Assembly (NCBI GenBank): GCA_963170055.1
Contig: CAUJGJ010000135.1
Span: forward strand, 1,490,756-1,523,255
DNA: 32,500 bases
Direction of reading: 5' to 3'
Origin: Halisarca cf. caerulea
Lineage: Eukaryota > Porifera > Demospongiae > Chondrillida > Halisarcidae
The notes below the pieces were generated by a model. It saw nothing but the letters and a program-made list of their open reading frames with translations, did no database searches and was not told the origin of the DNA. How positions within the stretch are numbered: the stretch's first letter is position 1; each line of letters starts with the position of its first letter. Made by a program: the position numbers and the translations under genes. Positions 1 to 32,500 of this stretch are shown piece by piece.

Positions 1-834
1 ATTATAATGATACTCATCATAGGCATGAAATTGGGAGAGGGGGGCACAGGGGGCACATGTCCCCAAGTTTCGTTGGGGAGCCAATGCCCCACACATACTT
101 TTATAAGTCTTTTGAAAATTCCAATACACATGCAGTAATTATAAGCAATAAAAGTGTATGTCAAAAGGCTCTAATGAAGATTATAAAATATTGACTTTTA
201 TATATTATACCATATAAAGTTTCGATATTCTCAAGCTGAAATAAATCTAAGGATAAAAGACAAAGGCTGCAATAGAGACAAATCATGCGCTCAGATTTTC
301 TCAGCCCCGTGCATAAGCTGTAACGTCATATAGCATGTACCTTCGCTTCAGTCAATGTAACGAAGAGTGATTATTTGGCAAAAAAGTGACTAGTCTATTC
401 CTTTGAAATATTAACACATTCGATCATCATGAAAGACAAACACAAAACCATAATAGTTATAGAACAGACTCAACTCAACTTGCCATGACAATGCTTTATA
501 TGTCAATCTTAAATTATATAAGCTAGTAATGTGAATGCATGAATCAGTGATTATACTGTGCTGATATAGGCTATTGTGCTAGGATGTTTTCAATGATTAT
601 GACGTAACATGAAGTATACTATACCTAAACACGTATTCCAGCTCCATTACATGTGCCCCCTCCCCCCCCCCCTCCCCATCAACTTAAAGTATATTCTTTG
701 TCGAATGCATGTGTCTAATTATTAAGCACTATTGTGGGACAATATTCTACATGCATGGGATACATTGTATACATTATATATACTAATATGCATCATTATG
801 ATCATCATATACACTGCTGTCATGCACAGTGTGG

Positions 835-843
<9 letters not shown>
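1..843. other. Non-coding, no gene seen
   Basis: AT-rich, with stop codons in all frames, a G/C-rich patch at about 37-90 and a C-run at 656-674. Nothing else supported. Confidence 0.6.

Positions 844-924
<81 letters not shown>
844..924. repeat. (TA)n microsatellite
   Basis: About 40 uninterrupted TA units adjoining the element at 925. Confidence 0.97.
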
Positions 925-927
<3 letters not shown>

Positions 928-1097
928 TGAAATGTCTTTAATTAGAACCTTGATTTTCCGGTAAAAAAGTTCTAATTATCCATAAGTTCTAATTAACCAG
1001 CCACATAAGTACTCCCTACATTAGGAACCGTACATTCATCAATGTTTGAAATAAGCCAGATATTCTAATTATCATGGTTCTAATTATCGAGATTTTA

Positions 1098-1100
<3 letters not shown>
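925..1100. mobile_element. MITE-like element with CAGTRAAA termini and TA flanks
   Basis: 176 bp flanked by TA. Left end CAGTGAAATGTCTTTAATTA and the reverse complement of the right end CAGTAAAATCTCGATAATTA match, with further agreement inward (AGAACC-TGAT). Typical of non-autonomous Tc1/mariner-type elements. Confidence 0.65.

Positions 1101-1137
<37 letters not shown>
1101..1137. repeat. (TA)n microsatellite
   Basis: Follows the right end of the 925-1100 element; the element sits in TA repeat, as expected for TA-targeting insertion. Confidence 0.95.
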
Positions 1138-1140
<3 letters not shown>

Positions 1141-1868
1141 GTGATAAGTTCACTTTTTAAACATTAATTCTCACATGCAATTACTAGCAAATAAGAGTAC
1201 AGTTAAACCACAATGTTGTAAGTTTGTACCCATGAGTTAAGGAATTATACCTAGCTGTCACAGTAATTTGGGTCCTGTTAATTTTGGTTCATTGTGCATT
1301 ATTAGGCACTTCTCAAAATTAAGGTATTAAATCTGTATAACCATGCATCACAGAAAAAAATGTAAGAGTTAGCGATTAGTTAGAATTTTGGTATTGATAA
1401 ATGCCCACCTGGACTAAATGTATAATTTAATTAAGGCTGAACCAGACAGAGATCTAGGAAAACATACTGTAAGCAGAACTTTCCTAGTGATGTATATTAA
1501 GGTGTTTGCAGAATAGGACCATGCACTCATCGATGTATGCAAATGATTTAGTGCATATACATGTGTGTGCTCACTTACTACAAATTCAAAAGCAATCTTA
1601 CACATGTCATCACAATCATTGACATCCTAGCTGGTGATGTTATTTATTTTGCGGGGCAAATTGGGGGATATCAGGCGGGTGTACATACAATGTCAAGAAT
1701 ACAGGCAGAGGAGCAGACCTTATTGCTTATTGATGCTAGCAATGCATAAATTTACTGAAAGAGAGGTTGCCATGAGAAACATATCTATTAACATGTGTCC
1801 ACCATTAGTTAAGTTTGGTCATTAACACCCTTATTGAGAAGGTACTTAATTCTCTTTTCAGTGATGGT
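1138..1868. other. Non-coding, no gene seen
   Basis: Only short open frames (about 60 codons) without splice or domain support. Confidence 0.55.
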
Positions 1869-1920
1869 GACTCAGAGATAATTTTCTCACCAAAGACTCA
1901 GAGATAATTTTCTCTCCAAA
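1869..1920. repeat. Two-copy 26-bp tandem repeat
   Basis: GACTCAGAGATAATTTTCTC plus six further bases, repeated at 1869-1894 and 1895-1920 with one difference. Confidence 0.8.
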
Positions 1921-1931
1921 TAATGTCGATT

Positions 1932-2262
1932 ATATGTGGTACACAGCTGATACATCGGCTGGAGGGAAGATAGACAGTCTCAACATAATTATGGTGGAGT
2001 AAGTTACAGGAAGTAACTTACTCCACCATCCTATAATATGCTGGGAAAGTTGGCTAGCTGTCAAAGAGGATTTCCTACCACTCGCTTCAGAGTCTTTTAC
2101 TGAGTCGCAGAGGAGTTTACATCATGGTTGTCTTACTGAGTCGTCGGGGAGTTTACATCATGGTTGAAGGAAGACAGCACCTTGGGGCCCCCATTGACTC
2201 AAAATCCTTCGAAGAATCATTCATTGCCATGAAGATTGATCAATCATGGGTGAAAGAAACTT
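1932..2262 (+). pseudogene. Decayed reverse-transcriptase fragment of a retroelement
   Basis: Frameshifted plus-strand pieces resemble the RT-domain region of retroelement polyproteins common in sponges and corals: WYTADTSAGGKIDSLNI (a damaged Y-A-D-D region) at about 1939-1990, SWLAVKEDFLPLASESF at about 2050-2100, and EGRQHLGAPIDSKSFEES then WVKET to about 2262. A 36-bp stretch is tandemly duplicated at about 2093-2166, repeating LLSRRGVYIMV, and a 39-bp hairpin interrupts it. Non-functional. Confidence 0.65.
1991..2029. repeat. Perfect 17-bp hairpin
   Basis: Arm ATGGTGGAGTAAGTTAC (1991-2007), loop AGGAA, and its exact reverse complement (2013-2029). Lies within the decayed RT fragment. 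Confidence 0.85.
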
Positions 2263-2430
2263 AACTGAAGGTGAGTATGTACTTCAATGCAATATACTAG
2301 GATTATTATATTTTCATGTATCCTATATAGTAATTATGTGTTTGTTCACACTTCACTATCCGAATATGTCCCCCTGCTACTATCTTTGTATATGCCAAAA
2401 TTTACTGAACCCTTCAACATGCAATCTATC

Positions 2431-2471
2431 CGCTGTGGTGGTGCATGGTGGTGGTGGTGCATGGTGGTGGT

Positions 2472-2526
<55 letters not shown>
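2431..2526. repeat. (GGT)n then (GT)n microsatellite
   Basis: GGT-rich blocks (2431-2473) run into a pure GT run to 2526. Confidence 0.95.
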
Positions 2527-2529
<3 letters not shown>

Positions 2530-2545
2530 TGGTGTTCGTGAATTG

Positions 2546-2548
<3 letters not shown>

Positions 2549-2626
<78 letters not shown>
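2549..2626. repeat. (TA)n microsatellite
   Basis: About 39 TA units. Confidence 0.97.
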
Positions 2627-2628
<2 letters not shown>

Positions 2629-3300
2629 AAAGATCGAAGAATTGATGGTAAGAACAGTTCAGAGTGGCAATGCCCTGAGTACCCTTGGAACTATGCAGCA
2701 AAATCTTCCGTACTTGCATGATGTTGACCTACTCATGTATTGTTGATTGCCAACTGTTGTACCTAATCCTAACCTAAAGTGTTCAGAGGATGTTGTATAA
2801 ATACCTTGCACACATATACCAGCAGCAGCATGGTGAGGGCTGGGGTCCACATGGGCATAAGATATAAGTTATCTTAATGGCAATTGAGTTGGACTTATCC
2901 TCGTGGCATGTTGATTTGATGCAATTAAGTGTATCCTCATGGCATGCGTGATCTTAAGGAATCCTCTAGCTAGCTACATTACTTTCAAGGCTGCCTGTAC
3001 TCTGTACGTTTTGTCAGAAACTATGGTGTATATTTTTGTTATACTGTCAACTGCATGACATTATGTCGTACTACTACTTCGAATTCACGCTGGAAGATTC
3101 GCTGGTTTGCAGAAAGTGTTTGAGCGTCAGGTCCATTCCATATATATCTATGTATATTGTTTAAGGGCACCATGTATCAGATGTATATAGAGGATCTAGG
3201 GTTCAGACAACTATATAATTAACCCTGGTTGAACTATAACTTGCAAATTTGGTTTTGACATTATTTAATATGTACACATGCATGCAACATATACACACTT
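2627..3300. other. Non-coding, no gene seen
   Basis: No domain-like frame on either strand. I searched here for a further minus-strand exon after exon 35 and saw none. Confidence 0.55.
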
Positions 3301-3333
3301 AAACACACACATACATACACACACACACACGCA

Positions 3334-3392
<59 letters not shown>

Positions 3393-3394
3393 GC

Positions 3395-3426
<32 letters not shown>
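3301..3426. repeat. (CA)n microsatellite with CG interruptions
   Basis: CA repeats broken by a GCATGCGCGCGCGC patch near 3331. Open frames over it are repeat artefacts. Confidence 0.95.
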
Positions 3427-3427
<1 letters not shown>

Positions 3428-3798
3428 GTGTCACATATACATGTACACATACACACACGCATGTACACATTACACACAGATGATCACCAAGCATGCAATC
3501 TGCTGTACATTATAGTAAATTCATATGTCTTATTTGTGCAAAAAATAGTTCATGTATATGGCATACATACATCGATCAAATGCACACTAGGTCACTAATA
3601 CACTTCCTATGTAAATGAAATAATGTATACTTTGGTTGAATATGCGAAACTGTGTATATATTTCGATTACAGAATATGAAACTTTTCAGTTAATTTGACT
3701 ATAATTGTGTAAGTTTGCTACGACACACATGGAACTAAATATCTTCTGCATTGTGCTACAGAGCAGAAAAAAGTAGGAATTGTTTTTACAGCTGCAGT
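3427..3798 (-). other. Probable 3' UTR / downstream flank
   Basis: Directly follows the TAG at 3799. No AATAAA is visible on the minus strand nearby; the first ATTAAA I see is far downstream at about 3264-3269. Confidence 0.35.
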
Positions 3799-29445
<25,647 letters not shown>

Positions 29446-31988
29446 GAAGGCTTTATATGATAGGAACTATATAATATGGTGGTAGACATATATAGTCACT
29501 GTTTTCAATAATCCGGCTTATGTCATAGGTGATTACAGACAGCAACAAGTGCCTACAACAGTTGGCAATAATATACTAGCATAAACAATTATATACTTTC
29601 ACTAATATAAAATTATCCCCATTAATTTATATAATATTTTACTATTATTATATTATAATTATTTTATCTATTATATTATAATTATAGGTTTAGCATTATT
29701 TGAGTCTCTAAGCAATTAAGCATGCATGGCCACACCCTCTCATCTCTTTGAGATAAGCAGAGAAGCGATAAGACACTCACTCATAATTCTTTCATTCAAC
29801 TGGAAGATTATGGACTATGTCATGTGTTGTTTAATGTGTGGAGCTGAAAAAATATGCATATCCAATGATGTAGCCAGAAATTAAAGATAGGATGACATGC
29901 ACCCGTGCAATGAGTTTTAATAGTTACGGATTGCAATTTATTGTACCAGGGCCTGCTGTTGTAGTGTTATTGACATGCAGCATCAAAGCATATTGTAAAA
30001 TAGTAGACACGCTAGATAAAAACCCATCCTGAGGTTTCCAATCTCCCATAGCATGGTAGTAGAGGCATCCACAGCCCTACTGTACCATATACAGGACCAT
30101 GCAGGTGAGATGTAAAAGGTGCATGCTAAATTGTCACCTGCTAGGTGTCAGTCACTTAGTCACCAATCAAACTTTCAAAGCACAACAAAATTAAATTAAA
30201 AATTGACCTAAGGCTTCTGGATATGAAAGAGTTGTGCTGTGCCACACTTCCACGCTTCCAGCACACAGATTAGTTCGTGCACAGCAGTATAGACTAGTAT
30301 AATCACGCCTTAAAGTTTGCACCCTTTGTGCAAAGTACATGCAGGCAAAAAAGGAAAATTATCTATGGTCCAGTAAAAGATTTTCTCTGTGAGGCATTTT
30401 ATTGCAGCCTACAGATTTGAGGATACCATGCACACCAGAATTTTACCCTTCCCATCACTTGTAAAACATCATGCATGCTCATGGAATATACAAGGAACTT
30501 GGTTTGACAGCCCTTCCATCTAATAAGGGTGGATTTAGTCTGACTTGTACACCCCCCTTTTTGATCGTCGTCCAGTCATTATTGGTCGTGGCATTAAAGC
30601 TAAAAAAGTAGGAAATCTATTTGACAATGTCTTTTGCTCAAAGCATCATCCTTTTAATAAATTTCATATGCAGTATACACTGTCAGATAGCTTTGTGCAA
30701 AAGAAAAGCATGCTGTAAATGTAGATGGTTCAGATATTATATGGTTGCACCTACACTCCTGAAAATGCTCTTGCATGTTAGCCACTAACACAATCATGCA
30801 GGGAGAAACAGGACAAGAATATAGCCAAGAATAGACACTTGTGTGCCATCTCTCAAAGAGACAAGATCAAGATAACATAGATTATGGCCATCAGGTGTAC
30901 TTTTAATTATATAGGCTAAGCTTAATAAGTTAAACACTGAGTCTGAGATGCCTATACATTCATGCTTTGATAGTTGCTAATTACAGTAACTGTATTGTTT
31001 ACAAACAGTGGGTGTATGGACATTGACCGGCTTTTTTGATTGAGTAATAAATCCACAAAACCATGCATCAAACACTACCAGTCCCTAGTACATCTGCGTA
31101 CTACATACCTCATTCTTCTATAATTGCAGGCCAATGCTCACGTCTCTTTGATTTTCAATGACCGCACTAAGAAATATCAAGGAAAAGAAATTAGGAGTGT
31201 AGTCTGAAAGTGCATGCTTTTAAAATAGTCGAAGAGTGGTTGCATGCATTGTGTGACGCGTACGTTAATATAATCACTTCCGTAGAACAACGCACGTGGG
31301 CCGAGGAACAGTAACACGCTGAACGTCGTCTAAATTGATACTTCACCCTATAGTATTGGTCGATAATAATGGTCTAACTAAGCGTGCTCCTTCTCATGCA
31401 ATCAATTCTCCAGTAATTCGGCAGTGTCATTATATAGAGCGACTCTGAGAATCAAGGAGTCTGCACTCTTTATTTAGCGCACTTTTTCCCACTCATGCGG
31501 AAGAAATTCGTGGCGTCACAATCGTCGAATTGAGTGAATTCTGTATATAGTTGTTCGCTGCAGTTGGCTGAGTTACGATTGGTGCTTTCGCTAACCAGTA
31601 TTGTAACATCGAACTCTAAGCCTCTCTCCCAGAATTTACAAGTAATTTTTCAAGCTATCATTAATTATGCAGCCTCAACATGACTGAATCATTGTCTACA
31701 ATAAAATATCACAAGTACTGTGAAAGTATTATAGTTATTGAACAGCGTTGCCATTTACTGATTGATATATGAGGAATGTGAAATCCACTCTGTCTCAAAC
31801 AGTAATTCGTAAAGATATCAGTCACATCAAATTTAAAAATAAAAACGAATAAATCAGGTGAATTGTGCATGATCCAAATAATATGCAATACCATGCATGT
31901 GAATTCCAATCTGAAGCATGGTATGAAAATATTTATTAATTTACAAATTAAAATGATTTTTAATTAAACAACGTTTACAAAACTGAAG
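29446..31988. other. Upstream intergenic region
   Basis: About 2.5 kb with no convincing gene on either strand. It should contain the promoter of the minus-strand gene; TATA-like stretches occur just above 29445 but AT-richness makes them uninformative. A more CpG-containing patch lies at 31250-31620. Confidence 0.5.
31250..31620. promoter_or_regulatory. CpG-enriched patch, possible promoter or element
   Basis: Unusually many CG dinucleotides for this window (GACGCGTACG, CGCACGTGGGCCG, GCGTCACAATCGTCG), with an ATTGG (inverted CCAAT) near 31580 and an E-box CACGTG. Function is speculative. Confidence 0.25.
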
Positions 31989-31990
31989 TA

Positions 31991-32168
31991 CAGTGAAACC
32001 TCCATAATCCGACACTCCATGGGACTGAAATTAGATGTCAAATTACAGAGGTTGTTGGATTATCCAGTGCTTCTTAGTACAGTCAAACATGGTGAGTGCA
32101 CCTCATAACATGGTCGGATTAGAGAGAATGTTGGATTATAGAGGTGTCGGATTACAGAGGTTCCACTG
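31991..32168. mobile_element. MITE-like element with CAGTGRAACCTC termini and TA flanks
   Basis: 178 bp flanked by TA (31989-31990 and 32169-32170). Left end CAGTGAAACCTCCATAATCC; reverse complement of the right end CAGTGGAACCTCTGTAATCC. Terminal bases and size resemble the element at 925-1100. Confidence 0.7.
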
Positions 32169-32209
32169 TACTAGGGGGATCTAAATCAGATTGAATTGGT
32201 CAATGTGTG

Positions 32210-32210
32210 T

Positions 32211-32251
<41 letters not shown>

Positions 32252-32278
32252 ACATGCATGCGTGAAAGTGTGTGTGTG

Positions 32279-32325
<47 letters not shown>

Positions 32326-32354
32326 ACATGCATGCGTGAAAGTGTATGTGTGTT

Positions 32355-32428
<74 letters not shown>

Positions 32429-32456
32429 GGTGGGTGTGTGGGTGGGTGTGTGTGTG
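32210..32456. repeat. Compound (GT)n microsatellite
   Basis: Three GT runs separated by two near-identical spacers of the form GCATGCGTGAAAGTG, ending with GGGT units. The internal repetition shows a duplicated larger unit of about 100 bp. Confidence 0.95.
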
Positions 32457-32500
32457 TACATGAATGTGTGTGCTTGTGTGCATGCATGACATGTGTGTGC

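Noticed and set aside
37..90. G-rich patch as a regulatory or G-quadruplex site
   Set aside because: Too short and irregular; no support beyond composition.
732..964. Tyr-Ile repeat open frames in TA microsatellite (also 14033-14299)
   Set aside because: Low-complexity translation of TA repeats.

Overview
The window looks like nuclear DNA of an invertebrate animal, most likely a sponge. It is AT-rich, intron-rich and crowded with TA and CA/GT microsatellites, small TA-flanked inverted-repeat elements and retroelement scraps, and its genes code for extracellular animal domains (sushi/CCP, calcium-binding EGF, NIDO, DNase I-like). There is no sign of bacterial organisation. The species is inference only.

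Nearly all coding sequence lies on the minus strand and can be read as ONE large gene running from an ATG at 29445 down to a TAG at 3799-3801. I placed 35 exons by eye. Every junction keeps reading frame and all introns but one are GT-AG. The summed coding length is 10,383 nt, about 3,460 residues. Domain order is: signal peptide; complete DNase I-like endonuclease/exonuclease/phosphatase (EEP) domain (exons 1-7); Cys-containing linker (exons 8-9); unidentified exon 10; three sushi modules (11-13); a single 4.3-kb exon (14) with about 17 copies of a repeat I cannot assign, an unidentified region, an Ala-rich hydrophobic stretch and an EGF; nine one-exon EGF modules (15-23); two sushi modules (24-25); three tandem NIDO domains of three exons each (26-34); and a terminal 8-Cys EGF-like module (35). 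The EEP catalytic residues all appear present, so a secreted nuclease joined to an adhesive, matrix-like array is the headline observation.

The weak joint is exon 13 to exon 14 (20851 to 20616). Exon 13 runs straight into an in-frame TAG unless a GC-AG intron is used or exon 13 is skipped. Exon 14 has no usable start of its own. The locus may therefore make a short nuclease-sushi protein, a long protein, or both. RNA evidence would decide.

Region by region: 1-3798 holds no host gene, only microsatellites, a MITE-like element, a decayed reverse-transcriptase fragment and a perfect hairpin. 3799-11118 carries the terminal EGF and the NIDO triplication, with a 614-bp inverted-repeat element in one intron. 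11212-16197 holds sushi and EGF exons, another MITE-like element and a retroelement 3' end. 16279-20616 is the giant exon. 20851-29445 holds sushi modules, linker and nuclease exons, with a possible tRNA-derived SINE and a long inverted repeat in intron 7. 29446-32500 has no gene I can see, one MITE-like element and a GT microsatellite.
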